DNA of 64,000 nt. It comes from CAIYQJ01 sp963717255. Its GTDB lineage: Bacteria; Chloroflexota; Limnocylindria; Limnocylindrales; CSP1-4. The notes under the pieces are model-generated. The model was not told the DNA's origin. It did no database searches and saw only the letters and a program-made list of their open reading frames with translations. The DNA lies in assembly GCA_963717255.1 (NCBI GenBank), contig CAVQVT010000005.1, forward strand, positions 161,322 to 225,321, written 5' to 3'. The position numbers and the translations under genes are program-made. The first letter of the stretch is position 1; the number at the start of each line of letters is the position of its first letter. Below are positions 16,867-25,725 of this stretch, piece after piece.

Positions 16867-17832
16867 TCAGATGCCGAGCGAGCGGACGTACTCCCGGTTG
16901 CGGACATTGCTCTCGAAGACCATGTCGAGCGTGTCCGCCATCGTCAGGCCGCGATCCTGCTCGACGACGAGCCACCCTTCGTAGCCGACCTCGTCCAGCG
17001 CGCCCATGACCTCCGGCAGGCCGGAGTCGCCCTGGCCGAGCTCACAGAAGACGCCCCGCCGGAGCGCCTCGTGGAGGCCGACGTCATCCCGCTTGCAGTC
17101 GGCGATCACCTGCATCCGCGCGTCCTTCAGGTGGACGTGACGGATGTGGTTTCGGTACTCGCGGACGAGCGCCGCCGGGTCCGCGCCGCCGTAGCGGAGG
17201 TGGCCAGTGTCCAGGCAGAGGCCCAGGAGGGAGAGGTCCATGTGGTCGAGGACGCGCGTCACCTCGTCCGCCGTCTCGATGTACGTGCCGGCGTGCGGAT
17301 GGACGACCACGTCGAACCCCATCGACCGGGCGATCTCCGCGGCGCGATGGAGGTTGTCCATGAGGACCGGGAACCGCGCCTCGGGGATCCAGGCCTCGGG
17401 GTGCTCGGCGATCCGGCCCGAGAACTCCATCCGGAGCGGCTGGTCGAAGCCGTCGCAGAGGATCGCGAAGGGCGTGTTGCCCTCCGGCGCGGCGTCGCGG
17501 ACGAGCGTCAGCGAGTCGCGGAGCCACGCGCGGTCCTCCTCTGCGTGCTCGTTCTCGCTGAAGCGCATCGGAAGGAACGAGCCGACGAGGGCCAGGTTCC
17601 GCTCGACGAGGCGCGAGCGCAGCTCGTCGGCGGTCCCGAGGAAGCCGGGCGGGCCGAGCTCCGTGCCCTCGTAGCCGCCCTTCGCGATCATGTCGAGGAC
17701 CTCGAGACCCGTGGGCATCCACGCGTCGTCCTTCAAGACCTCGTCCACCCCGTAGCTGCACGGGGCGTTCGCGACCTTCATCCGCTCGTTCGCAGGCTTC
17801 CGGCCCGCCGGGGCGAACACCATCTCGCTCAT
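16867..17832 (-). CDS. Sugar phosphate isomerase/epimerase, IolE (inosose dehydratase)-like
   Basis: A 321-residue TIM-barrel protein of the AP-endonuclease-2/xylose-isomerase-like family. Metal-site segments are VVVHPHAGTYIE, LCLDTGHLRYGG, RHVHLKDAR, and the C-terminal GYEGWLVVEQDRG. In the N-terminal region NAPCSYGVDEV and GYEGTELGPPGFLG resemble 2-keto-myo-inositol dehydratase (IolE). Together with IolB downstream, an inositol-type pathway is the simplest reading, but related hexulose epimerases cannot be excluded. The ATG overlaps the stop of the dehydrogenase gene. Confidence 0.75.
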   Translation of the reverse strand: MSEMVFAPAGRKPANERMKVANAPCSYGVDEVLKDDAWMPTGLEVLDMIAKGGYEGTELGPPGFLGTADELRSRLVERNLALVGSFLPMRFSENEHAEEDRAWLRDSLTLVRDAAPEGNTPFAILCDGFDQPLRMEFSGRIAEHPEAWIPEARFPVLMDNLHRAAEIARSMGFDVVVHPHAGTYIETADEVTRVLDHMDLSLLGLCLDTGHLRYGGADPAALVREYRNHIRHVHLKDARMQVIADCKRDDVGLHEALRRGVFCELGQGDSGLPEVMGALDEVGYEGWLVVEQDRGLTMADTLDMVFESNVRNREYVRSLGI

Positions 17833-18830
17833 GGGACGATCACCACCTTCGTCGCCTCGCCGGACCGGAGCCGGCCGAGGCCTTCGAGCGCGTCTGCGAG
17901 CGGCACGATGTCGCTCACGATCGGCTTCAGGTTGAGGGAGCCGGACTCGATCATCCGGATGGCCGCCGGGAATGTGAAGTGCGTGATGTACGTCCCGAAG
18001 ATGCCGATGCTCTTCTCCGTGATGACCACTTGCCGTATCGGCACCACCGCGTTCTGGTTCATCCCGAACACGACGATGCGCGCGCCCATCGCCGCGACGT
18101 CGATCGCGTCACCCAGGGCGCTGCCCACGGCGTCGGCGACGACGTCGGCACCGAGTGGGAGGATCTCCGCGCGCCGTGCGGCGAACTCCTCCGGCGACAG
18201 CGCGTGGTCGGCGCCGACCTCCAGCGCGACGGCGCGACGCCGGGGATTCGGCTCGACGACGACGATCGGGCTCGCGCCCGAAGCGCGGAACACGGCCACG
18301 AACAGGAGACCGATCGCCCCCGCGCCGTACACGACGGCCGATTCGCCGGGCCGGATCGCCGCCCGGTTCGTGGCATTCACGACGCACGCGAGCGGCTCGG
18401 TGAGCGAGGCGATCTCGGCAGGGACGTCGTCGGCGATCGGGAACGCGCACGCGGCCGGGGCAGCGACGTATTCGGCGAGCGCCCCGTCGCGGTACACGCC
18501 CAGCGCGACGATGTTCGTGCAGTTGGCCGGCCGGCCGGCGCGGCAGAAGGCGCACGAGCCGCACTTGGGGTCCGGGTCGACCACCACCCGCTGGCCGATC
18601 TCGACACCCGTCGCCGCGTCTCCGACGGCCGTGATACGGCCGACGAACTCGTGGCCGAGCACGACGGGCGGCGTGGATGGATGACCGGGCGGGACGTTCG
18701 CGATCTGGACGTCGCTCCCGCAGATGCCGCACGCCTCGACGCGGACCACCACCTCGCCCGGCGCCGGGACGGGCTCCGGGACCTCCTCGACGCGCACGAC
18801 GCCGCCCCCGTGGAAGACCGCCGCGAGCAT
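17829..18830 (-). CDS. Zinc-dependent medium-chain alcohol/polyol dehydrogenase
   Basis: A 333-residue MDR-family enzyme. Catalytic zinc ligands are in ACGICGSD and GHEF; the four-Cys structural zinc loop is CGSCAFCRAGRPANC. The Rossmann motif GAGAIG occurs near residue 168, followed by an acidic VVEPN that favours NAD. Relatives include sorbitol/L-iditol, threonine and inositol-oxidising dehydrogenases. In this operon it probably oxidises a polyol or inositol isomer to the keto form used by the IolE-like enzyme; that is inference. Start and stop overlap both neighbours. Confidence 0.85.
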   Translation of the reverse strand: MLAAVFHGGGVVRVEEVPEPVPAPGEVVVRVEACGICGSDVQIANVPPGHPSTPPVVLGHEFVGRITAVGDAATGVEIGQRVVVDPDPKCGSCAFCRAGRPANCTNIVALGVYRDGALAEYVAAPAACAFPIADDVPAEIASLTEPLACVVNATNRAAIRPGESAVVYGAGAIGLLFVAVFRASGASPIVVVEPNPRRRAVALEVGADHALSPEEFAARRAEILPLGADVVADAVGSALGDAIDVAAMGARIVVFGMNQNAVVPIRQVVITEKSIGIFGTYITHFTFPAAIRMIESGSLNLKPIVSDIVPLADALEGLGRLRSGEATKVVIVP

Positions 18831-19696
18831 CACCCACCTCCCCGGACGCGCCGGACGACCGCCCGGCCGGCCCGCCGTCCGCGGGTCGCGACGAGCGTGA
18901 TGAGGCCGAGGACGAGGATCGTCCCGACCATGACCAGGGTGGCGACGGCGTTCACCTCCGGCGTCACCCCGAACTTGATCTGCGTATAGATGTAGACCGG
19001 CAGCGTCAGTTGAGAGCCGACAGTGAAGAAGGTCACGACGAACTCGTCGATCGAGAGCGTGATCGAGATGAGCGCGGCGGCGAGGATCGCCGGCGCGATG
19101 AGCGGCAGCACGATCCGCCGGATCACCGTCGCCGGGCCCGCCCCGAGGTCGGCCGCGGCCCACTCGAGCCGCGAGTCGAATCCCTGGAGACGCGCCGCCA
19201 CGATGAGGATGACGAACGGCATGGTGAGGACGAGGTGGCCCGCGATGACCGTCATCTGCGAGAGCTGGATGTGCAGCGTCCCGGCCAGGAAGACGACCAG
19301 CCCGACGCCGATGAGGATGCCGGGCAGCATGATCGGCATCGTGAAGGCCACGCGCGCCGCGTTGGGCCAGCGGGTCCCGCCGCGGACGAGCGGGAACGCG
19401 GCCATCGTCCCGACCAGCGTGGCGACGGCGGCCACGACGACCGCGATGACGATCGAGTTGGCGACCGCCCCGATCAGCTGGCTGTTCTCCGGCAGCGCGG
19501 CGTACCAGTCGAGCGTGAAGCCCGTGAACGGGAGGCCAGGCGTGCGACTGTCCTCGAAGCTGAACAGCACGAGGAACGCGATCGGCACGTAGAGGAACAC
19601 GAAGACGGCGAACGCCCACGCGCGGAAAGCGTTGCGCGTCGCCCGCGAGCGGCGGCTCACCGGCATCGTCTCGAGGCGGTCCATCGCCTTCGCCAT
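18830..19696 (-). CDS. ABC transporter permease (PotC-like)
   Basis: A 288-residue inner-membrane permease with about six helices. The EAA loop, which contacts the ATPase, reads AAADLGAGPATVIRRIVLP. The sequence type matches the PotC/spermidine-putrescine-family permeases (SIDEFVVTFFTVG). Its stop overlaps the dehydrogenase ATG by one base (TGATG). The paired permease lies eight bases upstream. The family carries polyamines, but also phosphonates, opines and some sugars or sugar acids, so the substrate should be inferred from context. Confidence 0.85.
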   Translation of the reverse strand: MAKAMDRLETMPVSRRSRATRNAFRAWAFAVFVFLYVPIAFLVLFSFEDSRTPGLPFTGFTLDWYAALPENSQLIGAVANSIVIAVVVAAVATLVGTMAAFPLVRGGTRWPNAARVAFTMPIMLPGILIGVGLVVFLAGTLHIQLSQMTVIAGHLVLTMPFVILIVAARLQGFDSRLEWAAADLGAGPATVIRRIVLPLIAPAILAAALISITLSIDEFVVTFFTVGSQLTLPVYIYTQIKFGVTPEVNAVATLVMVGTILVLGLITLVATRGRRAGRAVVRRVRGGG

Positions 19697-19704
19697 CGCC
19701 GCCC

Positions 19705-20619
19705 CTACAACTTCGTCACGACGTCGTCGAGCTGCAGGTAGCGCCGGAATGCGACGAGCAGCAGGATGATGAACGCCGCGATGATGAACGAGGCCGCGGC
19801 CATCGCCGGGAAGGCGCCGCCGCGGTAGAAGTTCACGATGAGGTTCCCGATGAGCACGCCCTTCGTGCCGCCCACGAGCGTCGGCGTCAGGTACTCGCCG
19901 ATGATCGGGATGAAGACGAAGATCATCGCCGTGATGAACCCGGGCCGGACCTGTGGGAGCAGGATCCGGCGCATCGCGCGGAGCGGCGTCGCGCCGAGGT
20001 CCTGGGCTGCCGTCAGCTGGGTGAAGTCGAACTTCTCCAGCGACGAGTAGAGCGAGAGGGCGGCGAAGGGGAAGTAGACGTACGTGAGGACGATGAAGAC
20101 CCCCACGTCGTTGTACAGGAAGATGTCGAGCGGCTGGCTGGTGAGGTGGAGCTGCATGAGCAGCCAGTTGAGCGCCCCCTTCTCGCCGAGGATCGCCTGC
20201 CAGGCGTACACGCGGACGAGGTAGCTCGACCAGAAGGGGATGATCACGGCGAGCAGCACGACGCGCTGCCATCGGGTGGACACGTACCTCGCGAGGAAGT
20301 AGGCGAACGGGAATGCCATCCCGATCCCGGCCGCCGTGACGAGCACGGCCATCAGGACCGTCTTGAGGAACGTGCGGATGTACGTGTCCGTCTGGAAGAA
20401 CTTCAGGTAGTTCTGCAGCGTCCAGGTCGGGATCAGCTGGAGGTTCTGCACTGTCCAGAACGAGTAGACGAAGACGATCGCGAGTGGGATGAAGAAGAGG
20501 AAGAGCAGGACGGCCGCGGCCGGCCCGAACGGCCAGAGCCGTCCGAGCGCGGTCGCGCGGCTCCCGGCGTGGGCCTCGGCCGGCGGGTCCGCCGTGGACC
20601 CGCCGGCCCGTGCGGTCAT
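19705..20619 (-). CDS. ABC transporter permease (PotB-like)
   Basis: A 304-residue permease with an N-terminal cytoplasmic stretch of about 30 residues and six helices. The EAA loop reads AAQDLGATPLRAMRRILLP, and FVFIPIIGEYLTPTLVGG is typical of PotB-type proteins. The ATG at 20619 was chosen because the 25 residues upstream of it are Arg/Ser-rich and not membrane-protein-like. It forms the channel with the PotC-like permease. Confidence 0.85.
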   Translation of the reverse strand: MTARAGGSTADPPAEAHAGSRATALGRLWPFGPAAAVLLFLFFIPLAIVFVYSFWTVQNLQLIPTWTLQNYLKFFQTDTYIRTFLKTVLMAVLVTAAGIGMAFPFAYFLARYVSTRWQRVVLLAVIIPFWSSYLVRVYAWQAILGEKGALNWLLMQLHLTSQPLDIFLYNDVGVFIVLTYVYFPFAALSLYSSLEKFDFTQLTAAQDLGATPLRAMRRILLPQVRPGFITAMIFVFIPIIGEYLTPTLVGGTKGVLIGNLIVNFYRGGAFPAMAAASFIIAAFIILLLVAFRRYLQLDDVVTKL

Positions 20620-20653
20620 CGCGGGACCCTGACGGTCGCGCGGCGACCGGCCA

Positions 20654-21784
20654 TCAGCCGCCGAAGACCTCGTTGAAGGCGCTGATGTACGCATCCGTGT
20701 TCCCGGCCGGGCCCTTGAGCTTCATCTTGAGCGCGAGCTCCGGCTGGTTGTAGAGGTAGCGGTCCGCCTTGTCCTTGTGGCCGCCGTCCACGAGCAGCTG
20801 GTAGGCCTTCTCGTTCAGGAGCGGCCGCCCGTTGTCGAGGAAGTTCTGGGCGACCCACTCGGCCTGCGCCGCGGCCTCGAGGTATGGCTTGACGAGCGCC
20901 TTGTTCGCGCCCTCCTTGACGGTCATCTCGCCGTCGATGAAGCCGGTGGTCCCCTCCTTGGGGATCATGGCGACGACCTCGGGACCGCCGGCGTCCTTCA
21001 CGCGGTCGGGGGCACCGAGGTTCTGCGTGCCGATCCAGGCCTCCTCGGAGGCGAGGGCGGAGACGGTCTCGTTGTTCTGCTGCACGAGCTTGTAGACGTT
21101 CGGCTTGAGCTTCCGCAGCCAGTCCTGCGCCGTCTTCAGCTCGGCGTCGGTCATGTTGTAGATGTCCTTCGCCCCCGTTGCGATCCCGGCGAACAGCATG
21201 ATGTCCGTCGGCTGGTTCTCCATGACGACCTTCCCGGCGTACTTCGGGTCGATCATCACCTCCCAGGAATCGGGGGCGGGACTCACGTGCTTCGGGTTGT
21301 AGACGACCTGGATCGGCGACCACCCCCACGGATAGGCGAGATAGCCGGCCGGCGTCGTCCAGAAGTCGAACGACCGCGCCATCGAGTAGAGCTGCTTGGC
21401 GACCTCGAAGCTGTTGATGTCGACGGCCTCGATCAACCCGGCGTCGTCGTACTTGGGGACCCAGAGGGCGTCGCCGGAGACGAGGTCGAGCTGGCCCTTC
21501 ACCTGGCTGAGCTTGTTGAAGCCGTCGATGTTGTCGGCGAGCTCGCTCACGTTGACCGAGATGCCGGTCTGTTCCTTGACGGCGGCGAGCGCGGCCTCGC
21601 CGAAGTGGTCGCTCCACGTGAGGAAGTTGATCGACCCACCCGCGGGGGCCGACCCGGCCGGGGCCGACGCGACCGCGGACGCGGCCGGCGACGACGACCC
21701 GGTCGAGCACGCCGCGAGCGCGAGCCCGCCCGCGGCGACGCCCGAGATCTTCAGGAACTCCCGACGCGAGTGACGCTGCACCAT
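20654..21784 (-). CDS. ABC transporter substrate-binding lipoprotein (PotD-like)
   Basis: A 376-residue periplasmic-type binding protein. The N-terminus combines a twin-arginine motif (SRREFLK) with a lipobox ending at Cys26 (LALAAC), so it is probably exported folded and lipid-anchored. A Ser/Ala/Pro-rich spacer follows, then an SBP_bac_8/PotD-type domain (INFLTWSDHFGE, WGWSPIQVVYNP). The polyamine-binding acidic residues of PotD cannot be checked by eye. A strong GGGGAGGAGG Shine-Dalgarno lies upstream of the ATG. Within this operon an inositol- or uronate-type ligand is as likely as a polyamine. Confidence 0.85.
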   Translation of the reverse strand: MVQRHSRREFLKISGVAAGGLALAACSTGSSSPAASAVASAPAGSAPAGGSINFLTWSDHFGEAALAAVKEQTGISVNVSELADNIDGFNKLSQVKGQLDLVSGDALWVPKYDDAGLIEAVDINSFEVAKQLYSMARSFDFWTTPAGYLAYPWGWSPIQVVYNPKHVSPAPDSWEVMIDPKYAGKVVMENQPTDIMLFAGIATGAKDIYNMTDAELKTAQDWLRKLKPNVYKLVQQNNETVSALASEEAWIGTQNLGAPDRVKDAGGPEVVAMIPKEGTTGFIDGEMTVKEGANKALVKPYLEAAAQAEWVAQNFLDNGRPLLNEKAYQLLVDGGHKDKADRYLYNQPELALKMKLKGPAGNTDAYISAFNEVFGG

Positions 21785-21839
21785 GACCGAGACCTCCTCC
21801 CCGGGTCGTCGCGAGCCTCCGCGCGCGATCGACCCGACT

Positions 21840-22943
21840 TCAGCCCTGACGGATGACGATCGATTCGGCGGTCGACCACCAGGCGGACACCTCCTCGTCG
21901 AGGAGGCCGCCGAGGGCCGCGGCGCGCGACCTCTCGGCATGGGGGCGCGACGCGACGATCTCGCCGGCCGCGGTGGCGACGGTCACGCGCGTGAGGTCGC
22001 CGAGAAAGGAGACACCGATCGCCCGGCCGCGGACGATCGACCACCCCGGGCCCGACGGCGGCTCGAGGCCGACGTCGACGCACTCGGGACGGATCATGAC
22101 GGTGGCCTCGTCGCCGATCGCGAGCGAGGCGGTGGCGGCGGGGAGCGCCACGCGCTCGCCGCCTTCCAGCTCGAGCGCCGGGCCGTCCGGCCCGGCGCTG
22201 GGTCGGCCGGTGACGAAGTTCGACTCGCCGATGAAGTCGGCGACGAACCGGTCGGCCGGCTGGTAGTAGATCTCCCGCGGCGTCCCCTCCTGGACGACGC
22301 GGCCGGCGTCCATCACGGCGATCCGCGTCGCCATCGAGAGCGCCTCTCCCTGGTCGTGCGTGACGAAGACGAACGTCGTCCGCACCTGGCGGTGGATCCG
22401 CGCGAGCTCGACCTGCATCTGCTTGCGCAGCTTGAGGTCGAGGGCCCCGAGCGGCTCGTCGAGGAGCAGCACGGCGGGCCGCTTCACGAGCGCCCGCGCG
22501 AGCGCGACGCGCTGCTGCTGGCCGCCGGACAGCTGCTGCGGGAGTCGGTCCTTCAGGGCGAGGAGCCCCACGAGGTCGAGGTACTCGTCCACGCGCCGGG
22601 CGACGTCCGGCCCCTTCACCCCGTCCATCTCGAGCCCGAAGGCCACGTTCCGGGCGACCGACATGTGCGGGAAGAGCGCGTAGTTCTGGAAGACCGTGTT
22701 CACGTTCCGGCGATGGGGCGGGAGGTCGTTCACGCGCTGCCCCTCGATCCGGAGCTCACCGGACGTCAGCGGCACGAACCCGCCGATCAGGTTCAGCGTC
22801 GTGGTCTTCCCACAGCCGGACGGCCCGAGGAGGCAGTAGAACTCGCCCGGAGCGATCCGCATCGAGACGTCGTCGAGCGCGACGGTGTCGCCGTAACGCT
22901 TCGTCGCGTGGACCAGCTCGATCGCGGGTCGGTCGTCAGGCAC
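21840..22943 (-). CDS. ABC transporter ATP-binding protein (PotA-like)
   Basis: A 367-residue ATPase: Walker A GPSGCGKTT, Q-loop VFQNYALFP, signature LSGGQQQR, Walker B VLLLDEP and the switch VFVTHDQ. After about residue 240 there is a TOBE-type C-terminal domain (IRPECVDV), as in PotA/MalK-like importers. The GTG start lies eight bases inside the end of the LacI gene, so the two are coupled. It energises the two permeases downstream. Confidence 0.9.
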   Translation of the reverse strand: MPDDRPAIELVHATKRYGDTVALDDVSMRIAPGEFYCLLGPSGCGKTTTLNLIGGFVPLTSGELRIEGQRVNDLPPHRRNVNTVFQNYALFPHMSVARNVAFGLEMDGVKGPDVARRVDEYLDLVGLLALKDRLPQQLSGGQQQRVALARALVKRPAVLLLDEPLGALDLKLRKQMQVELARIHRQVRTTFVFVTHDQGEALSMATRIAVMDAGRVVQEGTPREIYYQPADRFVADFIGESNFVTGRPSAGPDGPALELEGGERVALPAATASLAIGDEATVMIRPECVDVGLEPPSGPGWSIVRGRAIGVSFLGDLTRVTVATAAGEIVASRPHAERSRAAALGGLLDEEVSAWWSTAESIVIRQG

Positions 22944-23997
22944 CGGGCGCCACCTCCCCCGCCGGGCCGCCGCGGACCCTGGTGCTCTCGCGGACCGCGA
23001 GCGCCACCGGGAGCGTCTCGGCCTCGGGCATCGTACCCGTCTGGATGGCGGAGATGAGGATGGCGGCCGCACGTCGCCCCATCTCGAACGCCGGTGTGAC
23101 CACCGTCGTGAGCCGCGGATTCGAGATCTCGGCGAAGGGGATCCCGTCGAATCCCACCACCCCGACGTCTTCGGGGACACGCACGCCGCGCGCCCGCAGG
23201 CCGTCGAGCACCGAGAGCGCGAGCTTGTCGTCGAAGCAGACGAGGACGTCGGGGAGCGACCGCGTGATCTCGATGACGACCGCCCCGGGCGCGCGCCAGG
23301 CCCCATCGGGCGCCGACACCCACCGGACCCCCAACGGCGACGCCCCGCCCGCCAGCGCCCGCTCGAGGGCGCGCCGGCGGACCACGTCCGACGTCCGCGT
23401 CCCGTCACCCACGTACGCCACGTCGCGGTAGCCGCACGCGACGAGGTGGGCGGCGATCGCCTGCATCCCGGCAACGTCGTCGGTCCTGAGCACGCCCCGC
23501 ACCCGGGTCTGCCGGTCGCGGGGGAGGCGCGGGCTGTCGGGCTGCACGATGACGACCCTGCCCCCCGGGACGAGCCGCCGGGCGGTCGTGGGGTCGAGGA
23601 GCGTCGACGCGATCGCCGCGCCGTCGGCCGCATTCTCGGCGAAGAGCCGGAGGGAGCGGCGCTCCCGCGCGTCGTCGCCCTGGCCTGCGGCGAACGTCAC
23701 CGCGTAGCCGCCCCGGGCCGCCTCGTCCTCGAAGCCCGCGGCGACGAGGCCATGGACCGGATCGCTGAGGTCGGCGAGCAGCAGGCCGAGCGTGCGCGTC
23801 CGCCGAACGCGAAGGCTCCGTGCGGTCGCGTTGGGGACGTAGCGCAGGTCGGCCGCGGCAGCGCGGACGGCCCGGCGTGTCGCCGCGCTGATGCGCCGAT
23901 CCTCGGCGAGGGCTCGCGAGGCGGTCGAGACCGAGACGCCGACGCGCCGGGCGACATCGCCGAGGACCACGCGCTCGCCGGCGGCTCTGCGCGTCAT
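22936..23997 (-). CDS. LacI-family transcriptional regulator
   Basis: A 353-residue repressor-type protein. Residues about 12-60 form the helix-turn-helix and hinge helix (LGDVARRVGVSVSTASRAL, then YVPNATARSLR); the rest is a periplasmic-binding-protein-like sensor domain (FDDKLALSVLDGL, VGVVGFDGIPFAE). It is the first gene of the catabolic operon, and a LacI-type operator overlaps its transcription start, so autoregulation plus control of the whole operon is expected. The ATG at 23997 was chosen; a longer frame to 24072 would run into the operator. Confidence 0.88.
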   Translation of the reverse strand: MTRRAAGERVVLGDVARRVGVSVSTASRALAEDRRISAATRRAVRAAAADLRYVPNATARSLRVRRTRTLGLLLADLSDPVHGLVAAGFEDEAARGGYAVTFAAGQGDDARERRSLRLFAENAADGAAIASTLLDPTTARRLVPGGRVVIVQPDSPRLPRDRQTRVRGVLRTDDVAGMQAIAAHLVACGYRDVAYVGDGTRTSDVVRRRALERALAGGASPLGVRWVSAPDGAWRAPGAVVIEITRSLPDVLVCFDDKLALSVLDGLRARGVRVPEDVGVVGFDGIPFAEISNPRLTTVVTPAFEMGRRAAAILISAIQTGTMPEAETLPVALAVRESTRVRGGPAGEVAPGA

Positions 23998-24056
23998 CAG
24001 GCCCGCGGCCCGCCGAGGGCGTCCCGACCGGTTCCGGGCATGCTGGCTCCATCCCT

Positions 24057-24072
24057 GCGCAACCGATTGCAC
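24057..24072. promoter_or_regulatory. LacI-type operator
   Basis: Imperfect palindrome gcgcaaccgattgcac centred on CG, with arms GCAA/TTGC and a core that fits the AANCGNTT pattern of LacI-family sites. It begins three bases downstream of the -10 box, overlapping the expected transcription start, where a bound repressor would block initiation. Confidence 0.65.
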
Positions 24073-24074
24073 GC

Positions 24075-24104
24075 ACCGTAGCAGCGAGGGGATGACCGGG
24101 TCAA
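24075..24104 (-). promoter_or_regulatory. Promoter of the LacI/Pot/Iol operon
   Basis: On the minus strand TTGACC (24104-24099), an 18-base spacer, then TACGGT (24080-24075), followed by the operator. Transcription would start about 24068 and run through lacI toward iolB. Confidence 0.6.
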
Positions 24105-24154
24105 GGGGGCAGCTCGCTCACGCTGCGATCGCAGGACCTGTGCCGGGACGCGCG

Positions 24155-25114
24155 TCAGCCGAGCCGGTCCCGCACCGGCCCCGCGAGCGCCGCGACCGTG
24201 TCCGGGTCGAACGGCCCCGGCCAGTCGAAGAAGACCTCCTCGGCCCCGGCGGCGGCGTACGCGGCCAGGGCCGCGACCACGTCGTCCACGGTGCCGGCGC
24301 AGGGTGCCGCGGACGCGGCGGCGGCCGCGTCCGCGGGCGACCAGCCGTGGCGTCGGAGCGTCGCGGCGAGGTCGGCGAGCGCCGCCTCCCGGGTCCGCCG
24401 GATGCAGGGGGGCGGCAGACCCACCGTCCGCCGGATCGCAGCGGGGTCCCGGCCGACATCGGCACAGTGCGCGTCGAGCACGCGGCTCTTCCGGCCGAAC
24501 GTCGCCGGATCGCCCTCGCCGTTCCATGCGTCCGCGTAGCGGGCCACGATCCGCAACGTGCGCTTCTCCCCGCTCCCCCCGATGAGCAGCGGGAGGCGCG
24601 CCTGGAGCGGAGGCGGGTCCAGGACCGCGTCGTCGAACCGCACCCATCGGCCGTCCATCGTCACGTGGTCGCCGTCGAGGAGGCCGCGCAGGGCCCGCGC
24701 TTGCTCCTCGAGCCGGTCGAGGCGCATGCCGATCGGCGGGAGGTCCCAGCCGTACATCGCGTGGTCGCGCTCGTGCCAGCCGGCGCCGAGCCCGAGCACC
24801 ATCCGGCCGCCGGAGGCATGGTCCAGGGCGACGACCTGCCGGGCAAGCAGCCCGGGATTGCGGTATCCGGCACCCGCGACGAGGCAGCCGAGCCGGATGC
24901 GGGACGTCCGCGCCGCCCACCCCGCGATCGTGGTCATCGCCTCGAAGATCGGGCCCGCGGCGTCCGGGTCCACGCCGTCGGCCGAGCCCACGACCGGCGC
25001 GAAGTGGTCGTTCGCGAAGCAGCTGTGGAACCCGGCGGTCTCGATCGCCTCGGCCGCCGCCATCAGGGCGTCCCAGCCGACGTTGCTCCCCCAGACCTGG
25101 AAGCCGATGTGCAT
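24155..25114 (-). CDS. LLM-class F420-dependent oxidoreductase
   Basis: A 319-residue luciferase-like TIM barrel. The N-terminus MHIGFQVWG, the FANDHFAP segment, LGLGAGWHERDHAMYG and PLLIGGSGEKRTLRIVARYADAWN are typical of F420-dependent members found in Actinobacteria and Chloroflexota. Its substrate is unknown. A GGAGGG Shine-Dalgarno precedes the ATG. It is divergent from the DUF2203 gene. If truly F420-dependent, the host should also make this deazaflavin; no F420 biosynthesis gene is in the window. Confidence 0.8.
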   Translation of the reverse strand: MHIGFQVWGSNVGWDALMAAAEAIETAGFHSCFANDHFAPVVGSADGVDPDAAGPIFEAMTTIAGWAARTSRIRLGCLVAGAGYRNPGLLARQVVALDHASGGRMVLGLGAGWHERDHAMYGWDLPPIGMRLDRLEEQARALRGLLDGDHVTMDGRWVRFDDAVLDPPPLQARLPLLIGGSGEKRTLRIVARYADAWNGEGDPATFGRKSRVLDAHCADVGRDPAAIRRTVGLPPPCIRRTREAALADLAATLRRHGWSPADAAAAASAAPCAGTVDDVVAALAAYAAAGAEEVFFDWPGPFDPDTVAALAGPVRDRLG

Positions 25115-25199
25115 GTCCGACCCTCCACGCGGTCCCCCGTCCGCCCCACTCTGCCATGCGCCGTCGTCGCCGGCCGGGCCGACCGGATACCATCGATCG

Positions 25200-25610
25200 G
25201 TGACGACGTACTACGACCTCGACACCGCGACGGCGATGCTGGCGCGCGTCCGCCCGATCGCGGAGGCGCTGCGCGGCCAGCGCACCGAGATCGCCCGTCT
25301 CACCGAGCGGCTCCGGGCTGCCGAGATCGACGAGGGGACGGATCCGGCGGTCGCGGCGGTGCTCCGCGCGCGGATCACGGCGATCGTGGACCAGATGGAG
25401 GCGGCCGTCGGGCGCCTCGACGACTGGAGCGTCGTCCTCCGCGACATCCGGACGGGCCTGCTCGACTTCCCGGCGCTGGTGGACGGCCGCCAGGTCTGGC
25501 TCTGCTGGCGCCTCGGCGAGGACGACGTGGCCTGGTGGCACGAGGCGGCCACGGGGTTCGAGGGCCGGCGGCCGGCGAGCGCGCTATCCGGGAGCAGGCC
25601 GATCCACTGA
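25200..25610 (+). CDS. DUF2203 family protein
   Basis: A 136-residue, probably helical cytoplasmic protein. The N-terminal YYDLDTATAMLARVRP, the central LLDFPALVDGRQVWLCWRLGE and the following VAWWHE are the conserved blocks of DUF2203, which has no known function. The GTG start sits six bases after TACCAT (25188-25193), with no Shine-Dalgarno site, matching the leaderless pattern. Confidence 0.75.
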   Translation: MTTYYDLDTATAMLARVRPIAEALRGQRTEIARLTERLRAAEIDEGTDPAVAAVLRARITAIVDQMEAAVGRLDDWSVVLRDIRTGLLDFPALVDGRQVWLCWRLGEDDVAWWHEAATGFEGRRPASALSGSRPIH

Positions 25611-25654
25611 CGGTCGCGCGAGGGACCCGGCCGCACCGAAGGGCGCGGACGCGC

Positions 25655-25688
25655 CGAGGCCCCGGGGCGGACCGCCCGCAGGGCCTCG
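25655..25688. terminator. Terminator hairpin between convergent genes
   Basis: Nested inverted repeat: CGAGGCCC/GGGCCTCG outside (25655-25662 and 25681-25688) and GGGCGG/CCGCCC inside. It lies between the DUF2203 gene and the convergent DUF4397 gene. A second GCCGGC palindrome pair follows at 25700-25722. Confidence 0.6.
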
Positions 25689-25725
25689 TGACGCGGTAAG
25701 CCGGCGCGCGCCTGCCGGCGCGACC

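Noticed and set aside
17829..22943. Polyamine uptake operon
   Set aside because: The transporter family alone suggests it, but the genes downstream are inositol/polyol-type enzymes and the regulator is LacI-type, so the substrate was left open.
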